From positions 4,512,001-4,576,000 of the forward strand of contig NZ_JABWRY020000001.1 of the NCBI RefSeq assembly GCF_014269205.2: a DNA stretch of 64,000 nt, given 5' to 3'. The notes beneath the pieces are model-generated. The model ran no database searches. It had not been told where the DNA came from and saw only the letters and a program-made list of their open reading frames with translations. The translations under genes and the position numbers were made by a program. Positions 48,242 through 57,232 of the stretch are shown here, piece after piece. Numbering within the stretch: position 1 is the first letter of the stretch; each line of letters starts with the position of its first letter. This stretch comes from Pseudomonas kermanshahensis (GTDB lineage Bacteria > Pseudomonadota > Gammaproteobacteria > Pseudomonadales > Pseudomonadaceae).

Positions 48242-48258
48242 GGGGCGCCCTGCGCCCC
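48242..48258 (+). terminator. Hairpin after znuD
   Basis: GGGGCGC, loop CCT, GCGCCCC, 9 bp after the stop codon, without a T run. Confidence 0.45.
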
Positions 48259-48266
48259 CATTCGCG

Positions 48267-48362
48267 TGTAGGAGCAGCCTTCTGCTGCGAAGAGGCCGGA
48301 GATAACACAGCAAATCTTCACTGATTTCACCGGCCTCTTCGCAGCACAAGGCTGCTCCTACA
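48267..48362. repeat. REP doublet, second family
   Basis: TGTAGGAGCAGCCTTCTGCT (48267, continuing GCGAAGAGGCCGG) and the inverted unit CCGGCCTCTTCGCAGCACAA (48330-48349, continuing to 48362). Same family as the doublet at 45061-45156. Confidence 0.85.
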
Positions 48363-48398
48363 AACGGCACTGTTACCGGATCGACAACAATCAACTGC

Positions 48399-48409
48399 GA
48401 CAATTTGTC
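48399..48409 (+). promoter_or_regulatory. Palindrome in the oprB promoter region
   Basis: GACAATTTGTC is a perfect 11-bp palindrome followed by a T-rich tract, 144 bp before the oprB start. It may bind a sugar-metabolism regulator; I cannot assign which. The rest of the 320-bp gap (48233-48552) holds the hairpin and REP doublet listed separately. Confidence 0.35.
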
Positions 48410-48552
48410 TTTTTTTCTTACAACTTCCCCTATATCCTCCCCGCCGCAAGCTGAATCGCTTCATCGACTCCACCTTGTTGTCTACTCCATTGAAGGGCCC
48501 GCCCTTCGATGCCCTTGTCGTTTGTTCAATAATCAAAAGATAGCGCTATCTC

Positions 48553-49887
48553 ATGTTCCAGCTGCCCAAAACCTGTTTCATCGGCCTTGCCCTCACCGCC
48601 TGTGCAACCCCTGCCAGCGCCAGCGAAATGTTCGCCAGCGATTCCCCGTGGATGCTGGGCGATTGGGGCGGCACCCGCAGTGAATTACTGGCAAAAGGTT
48701 ACGACTTCACCCTCGGCTATACCGGCGAGATGGGCAGCAACCTGCACGGCGGCTTCGACCACGACCGTACCGCGCGCTACAGCGATCAGTTCACCTTCGG
48801 TAGCCACCTGGACCTGGAAAAGATCCTCGGCTGGAACGACACCGAATTCCAGCTGACCCTCACCGAGCGCCACGGCGACAACATCAGCAACGACCGCATC
48901 AACGACCCGCGTGTCGGCGGCTTCACTTCTGCTCAGGAAGTCTGGGGCCGCGGTGAAACCTGGCGGCTCACGCAACTGTGGGTCAAGCAGAAGTACTTCG
49001 ACGGCGCGCTGGACGTCAAATTCGGCCGTTTCGGCGAAGGCGAAGACTTCAACAGCTTCCCCTGCGATTTCCAGAACCTGGCCTTCTGTGGCTCGCAGGT
49101 AGGCAACTGGGTGGGTGGCATCTGGTACAACTGGCCTGTCAGCCAATGGGCCCTGCGCGTGCGCTACAACCTCACCGACGCACTCTATGCCCAGGTCGGC
49201 GTGTACGAGCAAAACCCCTCCAACCTGGAGTCGGGTAACGGTTTCAAGCTCAGTGGCAGCGGCACCCAGGGCGCCATCTTGCCGGTCGAACTGGTGTGGA
49301 GCCCACAGGTCAATGGCCTGAAAGGGGAATATCGCGCCGGCTACTACTACAGTAATGCCAAGGCACACGATGTGCTCGACGACAGCAACGGCCAGCCGGC
49401 CGCGCTCAGTGGCGCCGCCTACCGCAGCCGTTCGAGCAAGCACGGCATGTGGCTCGGCGCCCAGCAGCAGGTCACCTCGCTGGCATCCGACCAGTCGCGT
49501 GGCCTGAGCCTGTTCGCCAACGCCACCTTGCACGACAAGAAGACCAATGCCATCGACAACTATGTTCAGGCAGGACTGGTATACAAAGGGCCCTTCGATG
49601 CCCGCGCCAAGGACGACATTGGTTTCGCCCTCGCCCGCGTGCACGTCAACCCGGCCTACCGCAAGAACGCCCGCCTGGCCAACCAGGCCGCCGGCCTCGA
49701 CGACTACGACAACCCTGGCTTCCTGCCCGTGCAGGACACGGAGTACAGCGCCGAGCTGTACTACGGCATTCACTTGGCCGACTGGCTCACAGTGCGCCCC
49801 AACCTGCAGTACATCCGCCACCCGGGCGGGGTGTCGCAGGTTGACGATGCGCTGATCGGCGGCCTGAAGATCCAAAGCACTTTCTGA
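48553..49887 (+). CDS. oprB: OprB-family carbohydrate-selective porin
   Basis: OprB is a 16-strand outer-membrane porin for glucose and other sugars. The 444-residue precursor has a signal peptide to about residue 23 (CATPASASE), then the family's N-terminal WMLGDWGGTRSELLAKGYDF. Aromatic-rich strands and the terminal Phe (LKIQSTF) complete the barrel. It lies 31 bp before gcd, so the porin feeds glucose to the periplasmic dehydrogenase, and the pair is probably one operon. Pseudomonads often have a second oprB near the gts glucose importer; this is the gcd-linked copy. Confidence 0.92.
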   Translation: MFQLPKTCFIGLALTACATPASASEMFASDSPWMLGDWGGTRSELLAKGYDFTLGYTGEMGSNLHGGFDHDRTARYSDQFTFGSHLDLEKILGWNDTEFQLTLTERHGDNISNDRINDPRVGGFTSAQEVWGRGETWRLTQLWVKQKYFDGALDVKFGRFGEGEDFNSFPCDFQNLAFCGSQVGNWVGGIWYNWPVSQWALRVRYNLTDALYAQVGVYEQNPSNLESGNGFKLSGSGTQGAILPVELVWSPQVNGLKGEYRAGYYYSNAKAHDVLDDSNGQPAALSGAAYRSRSSKHGMWLGAQQQVTSLASDQSRGLSLFANATLHDKKTNAIDNYVQAGLVYKGPFDARAKDDIGFALARVHVNPAYRKNARLANQAAGLDDYDNPGFLPVQDTEYSAELYYGIHLADWLTVRPNLQYIRHPGGVSQVDDALIGGLKIQSTF

Positions 49888-49918
49888 ATCAACTTTTTGA
49901 CATAACGGAGAACCTACG

Positions 49919-52330
49919 ATGAGCACTGACAGTGCCAAGAATGGAACCCGCTGGCTACCGCGCCTTCTGGGCGTGCTGCTGTTGCTGATGGGCCTGGCGC
50001 TGCTGGCTGGCGGCATCAAGCTGAGCCAGCTGGGGGGGTCGCTGTATTACCTGATCGCCGGCATCGGCTTTGCCCTGTCCGGTATCCTGCTGCTGGCCCA
50101 GCGCCGCATCGCCCTCGGGCTGTACGGCCTGGTGCTGCTCGGCAGCACCGCCTGGGCATTGCTGGAAGTGGGCTTGGACTGGTGGCAACTGGTGCCGCGC
50201 CTGGCCATCTGGTTCGCCATTGGCGTGGTCCTGCTGCTGCCTTGGGCACGTCGCCCACTGATCGGCCCGGCCGCCAAGGCCAACACCGCGCTGCTCAGCG
50301 TCGCCGTGGTCGCCTCTGGTGCCTGCGCCCTGGGCAGCCAGTTCACCCACCCGGGTGAAGTGTTCGGCGAACTGGGCCGCGAGAGCAGTGAAATGGCCAG
50401 CGCCGCGCCGGCCATGCCCGACGGCGAATGGCAAGCCTACGGCCGCACCGAGCATGGTGACCGCTATTCGCCGCTGCGCCAGATCACCCCGCAGAACGCC
50501 TACCGCCTGGAAGAAGCCTGGCGCATCCGTACCGGCGACCTGCCGACCGACAACGACCCGGTGGAGCTGACCAACCAGAACACCCCGTTGAAAGTCAACG
50601 GCATGCTCTACGCCTGCACCGCGCACAGCAAGCTGCTGGCCCTGGACCCGGACACCGGCGCCGAAATCTGGCGCTACGACCCGCAGGTCAAGAGCCCGGT
50701 CGGGACCTTCAAGGGCTTCGCCCACATGACCTGCCGCGGCGTCTCGTACTATGACGAGAACAACTACGTCAGCCGTGATGGCAGCCCAGCACCGAAAATC
50801 ACCGATGCCGGCCAAGCCGTCGCCCAGGCCTGCCCGCGCCGCCTGTACCTGCCTACCGCCGACGCCCGCCTGATCGCCATCAACGCCGACAACGGCAAGG
50901 TCTGCGAAGGCTTCGCCAACCAGGGCGTGATCGACCTGACCACCGGCATCGGCCCGTTCACCGCCGGCGGCTACTACTCCACTTCGCCGGCGGCGATCAC
51001 CCGTGATCTGGTGATCATCGGCGGCCATGTCACCGACAACGAGTCGACCAACGAGCCCTCCGGCGTCATCCGCGCCTACGACGTGCACGACGGCCACCTG
51101 GTGTGGAACTGGGACAGCAACAACCCGGACGACACCAAGCCTCTGGCACCCGGCAAGACCTACAGCCGCAACTCGGCAAACATGTGGTCGATCGCCAGTG
51201 TCGATGAAGACCTCGGCATGATCTACCTGCCGCTGGGCAACCAGACCCCAGACCAGTGGGGCGCCGACCGCACCCCCGGTGCGGAAAAGTACAGCGCAGG
51301 TGTTGTCGCCCTCGACCTGACCACCGGCAAGGCCCGCTGGAACTACCAGTTCACGCACCACGACCTGTGGGACATGGACGTCGGCAGCCAGCCAACCCTG
51401 GTCCACCTGAAGACCGCCGATGGCGTGAAGCCGGCGATCATCGTGCCGACCAAGCAGGGCAGCCTGTATGTGCTGGACCGCCGCGACGGCACGCCGATCG
51501 TGCCGATCCGTGAAATCCCGACCCCGCAAGGCGCCGTGAAAGGTGACCACACCTCGCCGACCCAGGCCCGCTCCGACCTCAACCTGCTCGGCCCTGAGTT
51601 GACCGAACAGGCCATGTGGGGCGCCACACCGTTCGACCAGATGCTGTGCCGCATTCAGTTCCGCGAACTGCGTTACGAAGGCCAGTACACCCCGCCGTCC
51701 GAGCAGGGTTCGCTGATCTACCCAGGTAACGTCGGCGTGTTCAACTGGGGCAGCGTGTCGGTCGACCCGGTACGCCAGTTGCTGTTCACCTCGCCCAACT
51801 ACATGGCCTTCGTGTCGAAGATGGTGCCGCGCGAGCAAGTGGCCGCCGGCAGCAAGCGCGAAAGCGAGACCAGCGGCGTGCAACCCAACACCGGCGCACC
51901 GTACGCGGTGACCATGCACCCGTTCATGTCGCCGCTGGGCGTACCGTGCCAGGCGCCTGCCTGGGGCTATGTGGCGGCCATCGACCTGTTCACCAACAAG
52001 GTCGTGTGGAAGCACAAGAACGGCACCACCCGCGACAGCACACCTGTGCCAATCGGCCTGCCGGTAGGCGTGCCGAGCATGGGCGGTTCGATCGTTACCG
52101 CAGGCGGCGTCGGCTTCCTCAGCGGCACCCTGGACCAGTACCTGCGTGCCTACGACACCAACAACGGTAAAGAACTGTGGAAAGCCCGCCTGCCGGCCGG
52201 TGGCCAGGCCACGCCGATGACCTACAGCGGCAAGGACGGCAAGCAGTACGTGCTGGTGACCGCTGGCGGCCACGGCTCGCTGGGCACCAAGATGGGTGAT
52301 TACATCATCGCTTACAAACTCGCCGACTAA
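49919..52330 (+). CDS. gcd: PQQ-dependent membrane glucose dehydrogenase
   Basis: Gcd oxidises glucose to gluconolactone in the periplasm with pyrroloquinoline quinone and passes electrons to ubiquinone. Its 803 residues comprise five N-terminal membrane helices (about 15-145) and an eight-bladed PQQ propeller. Recognised elements are TEHGDRYSPLRQI, the PQQ-site HHDLWDMDVGSQP (the Asp aligns with E. coli Asp466) and VPTKQGSLYVLDR (the Lys with Lys493). An ACGGAG ribosome site precedes the ATG. It starts the direct oxidative pathway and also causes acidification and phosphate solubilisation. Confidence 0.96.
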   Translation: MSTDSAKNGTRWLPRLLGVLLLLMGLALLAGGIKLSQLGGSLYYLIAGIGFALSGILLLAQRRIALGLYGLVLLGSTAWALLEVGLDWWQLVPRLAIWFAIGVVLLLPWARRPLIGPAAKANTALLSVAVVASGACALGSQFTHPGEVFGELGRESSEMASAAPAMPDGEWQAYGRTEHGDRYSPLRQITPQNAYRLEEAWRIRTGDLPTDNDPVELTNQNTPLKVNGMLYACTAHSKLLALDPDTGAEIWRYDPQVKSPVGTFKGFAHMTCRGVSYYDENNYVSRDGSPAPKITDAGQAVAQACPRRLYLPTADARLIAINADNGKVCEGFANQGVIDLTTGIGPFTAGGYYSTSPAAITRDLVIIGGHVTDNESTNEPSGVIRAYDVHDGHLVWNWDSNNPDDTKPLAPGKTYSRNSANMWSIASVDEDLGMIYLPLGNQTPDQWGADRTPGAEKYSAGVVALDLTTGKARWNYQFTHHDLWDMDVGSQPTLVHLKTADGVKPAIIVPTKQGSLYVLDRRDGTPIVPIREIPTPQGAVKGDHTSPTQARSDLNLLGPELTEQAMWGATPFDQMLCRIQFRELRYEGQYTPPSEQGSLIYPGNVGVFNWGSVSVDPVRQLLFTSPNYMAFVSKMVPREQVAAGSKRESETSGVQPNTGAPYAVTMHPFMSPLGVPCQAPAWGYVAAIDLFTNKVVWKHKNGTTRDSTPVPIGLPVGVPSMGGSIVTAGGVGFLSGTLDQYLRAYDTNNGKELWKARLPAGGQATPMTYSGKDGKQYVLVTAGGHGSLGTKMGDYIIAYKLAD

Positions 52331-52365
52331 GCTTCTAGCGGCAAGCTACAAGCCACAAGAGAAAG

Positions 52366-52394
52366 CGGGGCCTGCAGGGCCCCGTTTTTTTTTT
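52366..52394 (+). terminator. Rho-independent terminator after gcd
   Basis: Stem CGGGGCC / GGCCCCG, loop TGCAG, then T10. Confidence 0.92.
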
Positions 52395-52478
52395 GCCGCT
52401 TGCAGCTTCTAACGCAAAGCTTGAAACCCATCCCCCCGCGCCCCATCTAAGCACCATAGTCATTCACGCAGGTGCCCC

Positions 52479-54899
52479 ATGAGCAACCAGCAGGATTTCC
52501 CCGAACACCCCGACGAACACAGCGAAGTCGAGCACACCGACACCCAGGCCGCCCCCGGCCACGCCCTCGCCCTGCCCGGCCAGCAGCTGCCGGACAAGGT
52601 CTATGTGATCCCGATTCACAACCGCCCGTTCTTCCCGGCACAAGTATTGCCCGTGATCGTCAATGAAGAGCCCTGGGCAGAAACCCTCGACCTGGTCGCC
52701 AAGTCACCCGACCACTGCCTGGCGCTGTTCTTCATGGACACCCCGCCCGAAGACCACCGCCATTTCGACACCTCCGCCCTGCCGGAGTACGGCACCCTGG
52801 TCAAGGTGCACCACGCCAGCCGTGAGAACGGCAAGCTGCAGTTCGTGGCCCAGGGCCTGACCCGGGTGCGCATCCGTACCTGGCTCAAGCACCATCGCCC
52901 GCCCTACCTGGTCGAAGTGGAATACCCACGCCAACCCACCGAGCCTACCGACGAGGTCAAGGCCTACGGCATGGCGCTGATCAATGCGATCAAAGAGCTG
53001 CTGCCGCTCAACCCGCTGTACAGCGAAGAGCTGAAAAATTACCTCAACCGCTTCAGCCCCAACGACCCGTCACCGCTGACCGATTTTGCCGCGGCCCTTA
53101 CGTCGGCCACCGGCAGCCAGCTGCAAGAAGTGCTCGATTGCGTGCCCATGCTCAAACGCATGGAAAAAGTCCTGCCGATGCTGCGCAAAGAGGTCGAAGT
53201 GGCGCGCCTGCAGAACGAGATCTCGGCCGAGGTCAACCGCCAGATCGGCGAGCACCAGCGCGAGTTCTTCCTCAAGGAGCAGCTCAAGGTCATCCAGCAG
53301 GAGCTGGGCCTGACCAAGGACGACCGCAGCGCCGACCTCGAACAGTTCGAGCAGCGCCTTGAGGGCAAGACCTTGCCCGCCCAGGCGCAGAAGCGCATCG
53401 ACGAAGAAATGGGCAAGCTGGCGATCCTCGAGACCGGCTCGCCGGAATACGCCGTGACCCGCAACTACCTCGACTGGGCCACCGCCCTGCCGTGGGGCGT
53501 TTACGGCAAAGACAAGCTCGACCTCAAGCACGCGCGCAAGGTGCTCGACCAGCACCACGCCGGCCTTGATGACATCAAGGAACGCATCCTCGAATTCCTC
53601 GCCGTGGGCGCCTGGAAAGGCGAGATCAGCGGCTCGATCGTGCTGCTGGTGGGCCCGCCAGGTGTGGGCAAGACCAGTATTGGCAAGTCCATTGCCGAAT
53701 CGCTCGGCAGGCCGTTCTACCGCTTCAGCGTCGGCGGTATGCGCGACGAAGCGGAAATCAAGGGCCACCGCCGCACCTACATCGGCGCCCAACCGGGCAA
53801 GCTGGTGCAGGCGCTGAAAGACGTCGAAGTGATGAACCCGGTGATCATGCTCGACGAGATCGACAAGATGGGCCAGAGCTACCAGGGCGACCCGGCTTCC
53901 GCGCTGCTGGAAACCCTCGACCCCGAGCAGAACGTCGACTTCCTTGACCACTACTTGGACCTGCGCCTGGACCTGTCCAAGGTGCTGTTCGTCTGCACCG
54001 CCAACACCCTCGACTCAATCCCCGGGCCGTTGCTCGACCGCATGGAAGTGATCCGCCTCTCCGGCTACATCACCGAAGAAAAGCTGGCCATCGCCAAGCG
54101 CCACCTGTGGCCCAAGCAGCTGGACAAGGCCGGCGTGGCCAAGACCAGCCTGAGCATCACTGACAGCGCACTGCGCACCGTGATTGAGGGCTATGCCCGT
54201 GAGGCTGGGGTGCGGCAGTTGGAGAAGCAACTGGGCAAACTGGTGCGCAAAGCCGTGGTCAAGTTGCTGGAGGACCCGGATGCCAAGCTCAAGATTGGCA
54301 GCAAAGACCTGGAGGCCGCGCTCGGCATGCCGGTATTCCGCAGCGAGCAGGTGCTGGCCGGCAAAGGCGTGATAACGGGTTTGGCCTGGACCAGCATGGG
54401 CGGCGCCACGCTGCCGATTGAGGCCACCCGCATTCATACCCTCAGCCGCGGCTTCAAGCTGACCGGCAAACTGGGGGATGTGATGAAAGAGTCCGCCGAG
54501 ATCGCCTACAGCTACGTCAGCTCCAACCTCAAGCAGTTTGGCGGTGACCCAGGCTACTTCAACGAGGCGTTCATCCACCTGCACGTGCCAGAGGGTGCTA
54601 CGCCCAAGGACGGCCCAAGCGCGGGGGTGACCATGGCCAGCGCGCTGCTGTCACTGGCGCGGGACCAGGCGCCGAAAAAGGGCGTGGCCATGACCGGTGA
54701 ACTGACCCTGACCGGCCAGGTGCTGCCCATTGGCGGGGTGCGTGAGAAGGTGATTGCCGCCAAGCGGCAGAAGATCTTCGAGCTGATCCTGCCCGAGGCC
54801 AATCGCGGCGACTTCGAAGAATTGCCAGACTACCTGCGTGAAGGGCTGACGGTGCATTTTGCCAAGCGCTTTGCCGACGTGGCGAAAGTGCTGTTCTGA
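52479..54899 (+). CDS. lon2: Lon-family ATP-dependent protease (second Lon)
   Basis: An 806-residue LonA protease degrading misfolded and regulatory proteins. The N-terminal substrate domain begins near residue 45 (VYVIPIHNRPFFP), after a 40-residue acidic, His-containing leader not present in E. coli Lon. AAA+ motifs are GPPGVGKT (392-399) and MLDEIDKMG. The catalytic dyad is S714 (DGPSAG) and K757 (REKVIAAKR), with the same 43-residue spacing as E. coli S679/K722. Its place beside the chagasin-type inhibitor is that of P. aeruginosa PA0779 (AsrA), which is linked to heat shock and aminoglycoside response, so it is probably an orthologue of that accessory Lon and not the housekeeping one. 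Confidence 0.92.
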   Translation: MSNQQDFPEHPDEHSEVEHTDTQAAPGHALALPGQQLPDKVYVIPIHNRPFFPAQVLPVIVNEEPWAETLDLVAKSPDHCLALFFMDTPPEDHRHFDTSALPEYGTLVKVHHASRENGKLQFVAQGLTRVRIRTWLKHHRPPYLVEVEYPRQPTEPTDEVKAYGMALINAIKELLPLNPLYSEELKNYLNRFSPNDPSPLTDFAAALTSATGSQLQEVLDCVPMLKRMEKVLPMLRKEVEVARLQNEISAEVNRQIGEHQREFFLKEQLKVIQQELGLTKDDRSADLEQFEQRLEGKTLPAQAQKRIDEEMGKLAILETGSPEYAVTRNYLDWATALPWGVYGKDKLDLKHARKVLDQHHAGLDDIKERILEFLAVGAWKGEISGSIVLLVGPPGVGKTSIGKSIAESLGRPFYRFSVGGMRDEAEIKGHRRTYIGAQPGKLVQALKDVEVMNPVIMLDEIDKMGQSYQGDPASALLETLDPEQNVDFLDHYLDLRLDLSKVLFVCTANTLDSIPGPLLDRMEVIRLSGYITEEKLAIAKRHLWPKQLDKAGVAKTSLSITDSALRTVIEGYAREAGVRQLEKQLGKLVRKAVVKLLEDPDAKLKIGSKDLEAALGMPVFRSEQVLAGKGVITGLAWTSMGGATLPIEATRIHTLSRGFKLTGKLGDVMKESAEIAYSYVSSNLKQFGGDPGYFNEAFIHLHVPEGATPKDGPSAGVTMASALLSLARDQAPKKGVAMTGELTLTGQVLPIGGVREKVIAAKRQKIFELILPEANRGDFEELPDYLREGLTVHFAKRFADVAKVLF

Positions 54900-54907
54900 T
54901 CAGTCCT

Positions 54908-54939
54908 GGCCTGTTTGCGGCATTCGCCGTGAACAGGCC
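54908..54939 (+). terminator. Hairpin after lon2
   Basis: GGCCTGTT / AACAGGCC outer stem with an inner GCGGC/GCCGT stem around ATTC; no T run. Confidence 0.5.
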
Positions 54940-55007
54940 TGTACCGGTGGCACAAATTTGCACGTGCTTCGGTTATCCTCAGGTCATCGCCAGCCCACGG
55001 AGCCAAC

Positions 55008-55400
55008 ATGACCGCCCCTCGTCTGCTCGTTCCTCTGAGCCTTACCCTGCTTGCTGCCTGCGCCCAGCACCCCCTGCAAACCGTCGAACTGGACGCCGAA
55101 AGCGAATGCCCCCAGCGTCTGAAGGTGGGCCAGGCACTGACCCTGACCCTTCCAGGAAACCCCTCAACGGGCTACCGCTGGCGCATTGAGAACCCTGCCG
55201 CAAGCATCCTGAAAAGCCTCGGCCCCGAGGTCTACAGTGCCCCCGATGACACCGACGTGGTCGGCAGTGCTGGCTCGTCCACCTGGCGCTACCTTGCCAG
55301 CAGTGCCGGAGAAGCCCACCTGGTGCTGGTGTATCAACGCCCCTGGGAGGCTGAAGTAGCACCGGTGCAGAGCTTCGAGTGCAAGGTCATCGTCCGCTGA
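55008..55400 (+). CDS. Chagasin-type cysteine peptidase inhibitor lipoprotein (I42)
   Basis: A 130-residue lipoprotein: signal sequence with lipobox LLAAC, lipidated Cys18. The chagasin fold is marked by the three inhibitor loops: GNPSTGYRW (50-58, the NPTTG-type loop), GSAGSSTWRYLA, and YQRPWE. Such inhibitors block papain-like cysteine proteases and probably protect the cell from foreign or its own enzymes. It directly follows lon2, the same pairing as PA0779-PA0778 in P. aeruginosa as I recall, but with its own spacing of 108 bp. One extra Cys pair (C34, C125) could form a disulphide. Confidence 0.85.
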   Translation: MTAPRLLVPLSLTLLAACAQHPLQTVELDAESECPQRLKVGQALTLTLPGNPSTGYRWRIENPAASILKSLGPEVYSAPDDTDVVGSAGSSTWRYLASSAGEAHLVLVYQRPWEAEVAPVQSFECKVIVR

Positions 55401-55532
55401 CCGCGCTTAACGCCCGTCGCTGGCAACCTTGACTACCTGCTGGTACGTGCACTGGCCCCGAAGCACTGCCATGGCAAGATGCTCCGCCTTTGGCTAAAAT
55501 GCGTCTCCGTTTCACCCCGTATCGAGCCCGCA

Positions 55533-56276
55533 GTGAGCAAACAACCCGACCGCCTCTTCGCCCAACCTCTGGAGCAGGTACCCGACTTCGCCTTCAACGA
55601 AGACGTGGTGCGCGTGTTCCCGGACATGATCAAGCGTTCGGTGCCAGGCTACCCGACCATCGTCGAAAACCTCGGCGTGCTGGCCGCACGCTTCGCCCAG
55701 CCGAACAGTACGCTGTACGACCTGGGTGCCTCACTGGGCGCTGTCACCCAGTCGTTGCGCCGTCATGTACGCAGCGACGGTTGCCGTGTAATCGCCGTGG
55801 ACAACTCCGCTGCGATGGTCGAGCGCTGCCGCCAGTACCTCACCGCGCAGGACTCGATGTTCCAGGAGCTGCTGCCGGTCAACGTGCTGGAAGCCGATAT
55901 TCTCGCCCTGCCCTTCGAGCCGGCCTCGGTAGTGGCGATGAACTTCACCCTGCAATTCATCGCACCCGACCAACGCCTTGAGTTGCTCGGCCGTATCCGC
56001 CAGGCCCTGCTACCGGGCGGCGCGCTGATCCTCTCGGAAAAACTGCGTTTCGCCGACGATGACGAGCAAAACCTGCTGAATGAACTGCACCTGGACTTCA
56101 AACGGGCCAACGGCTACAGCGAACTGGAAATTGCCCAGAAGCGCAGTGCCATCGAGAACGTGATGAAGCCCGACACCCTGGATGCGCACAAGGCGCGCCT
56201 GCGCGCTGCGGGTTTCTCCAAGGTCGTACCGTGGTTCCAATGCCTCAACTTCGCCTCGCTGATAGCCCTGCCATGA
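55533..56276 (+). CDS. cmoA: Carboxy-S-adenosyl-methionine synthase
   Basis: CmoA converts SAM and prephenate to carboxy-SAM, the donor for wobble uridine-34 modification (cmo5U) of tRNA. The GTG at 55533 gives [20 protein letters not shown] and 247 residues, the exact family length. SAM motif I is [15 protein letters not shown], and NFTLQFI and [12 protein letters not shown] are CmoA-specific. The stop overlaps the cmoB start by 4 nt. Confidence 0.96.
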   Translation: MSKQPDRLFAQPLEQVPDFAFNEDVVRVFPDMIKRSVPGYPTIVENLGVLAARFAQPNSTLYDLGASLGAVTQSLRRHVRSDGCRVIAVDNSAAMVERCRQYLTAQDSMFQELLPVNVLEADILALPFEPASVVAMNFTLQFIAPDQRLELLGRIRQALLPGGALILSEKLRFADDDEQNLLNELHLDFKRANGYSELEIAQKRSAIENVMKPDTLDAHKARLRAAGFSKVVPWFQCLNFASLIALP

Positions 56277-57229
56277 TCGATCTGTCCCCTCTGGTCCGCC
56301 GCCTGGCGGGCACCCCCCTGGCTTCCTGGTCACAAGGCCTGCAAGCGCAACTGGAAGCCAAACTGGAAAAAGGCCACGGTGACCTCGATCGCTGGCGCGG
56401 CGCGCTGGATGCGCTTCCCGCCCTGCAACCCAGCGAAATCGACCTGGTCAACGGGCTGCGCCTGGATTGTGACTGCGACGATGCCACCCGCGCGCAAATG
56501 CGTGAGGCGCTGATGGGCTTGTCGCCCTGGCGCAAAGGGCCGTTCGACCTGTTCGGCGTGCACGTGGACACCGAATGGCGCTCGGACTGGAAGTGGTCGC
56601 GGGTCAGCCCGCACCTGGACCTCAAGGGCAAGCGCGTGCTCGATGTCGGCTGCGGCAACGGTTATTACCAATGGCGCATGCTCGGCGCCGGTGCCGATAT
56701 GGTGGTCGGGGTCGACCCCAACTGGCTGTTCTTCTGCCAGTTCCAGGCGGTGCAGCAGTACTTGCCCGACCTGCCAGCCTGGCACTTGCCGTTCGCCCTC
56801 GAAGATTTGCCAGCCAACCTTGAAGGGTTCGACACGGTGTTCTCCATGGGCGTGTTCTACCACCGCCGCTCCCCCATAGAGCACCTGCTGGCGCTCAAGG
56901 ATTGCCTGGTCAAAGGCGGCGAGCTGGTGCTGGAGACGTTGGTGGTCGAAGGCGACGAGCAACAGGTGCTGGTCCCAGAAGACCGCTACGCACAAATGCG
57001 CAACGTCTGGTACCTGCCCTCGGTACCCGCCCTAGAACGCTGGTTGCGCCGTGCCGGCTTCAGCGATGTACGCTGCGTCGATGTCAGCGTCACCAGCATC
57101 GAAGAACAGCGCAGCACCGACTGGATGCGCTACCAGTCGCTGAGCGACTTCCTCGACCCCAATGACCAAAGCCTGACCATCGAAGGCCTGCCCGCGCCAC
57201 GGCGGGCGACGATCGTGGCGCGCAAGTAG
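56273..57229 (+). CDS. cmoB: tRNA U34 carboxymethyltransferase
   Basis: CmoB transfers the carboxymethyl group of carboxy-SAM to 5-hydroxyuridine 34. The ATG at 56273 gives 318 residues ([16 protein letters not shown]). Motif I is [15 protein letters not shown], with [27 protein letters not shown] and [12 protein letters not shown] conserved in the family. Translationally coupled to cmoA. Four bases separate its stop from that of the opposite-strand toxin-like gene. Confidence 0.96.
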   Translation: MIDLSPLVRRLAGTPLASWSQGLQAQLEAKLEKGHGDLDRWRGALDALPALQPSEIDLVNGLRLDCDCDDATRAQMREALMGLSPWRKGPFDLFGVHVDTEWRSDWKWSRVSPHLDLKGKRVLDVGCGNGYYQWRMLGAGADMVVGVDPNWLFFCQFQAVQQYLPDLPAWHLPFALEDLPANLEGFDTVFSMGVFYHRRSPIEHLLALKDCLVKGGELVLETLVVEGDEQQVLVPEDRYAQMRNVWYLPSVPALERWLRRAGFSDVRCVDVSVTSIEEQRSTDWMRYQSLSDFLDPNDQSLTIEGLPAPRRATIVARK

Positions 57230-57232
57230 CGC

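Noticed and set aside
49955..52273. A 772-codon open frame on the minus strand
   Set aside because: Antisense to gcd, with composition (Val, Gly, His, Gln-rich) typical of mirror frames and no ribosome site.
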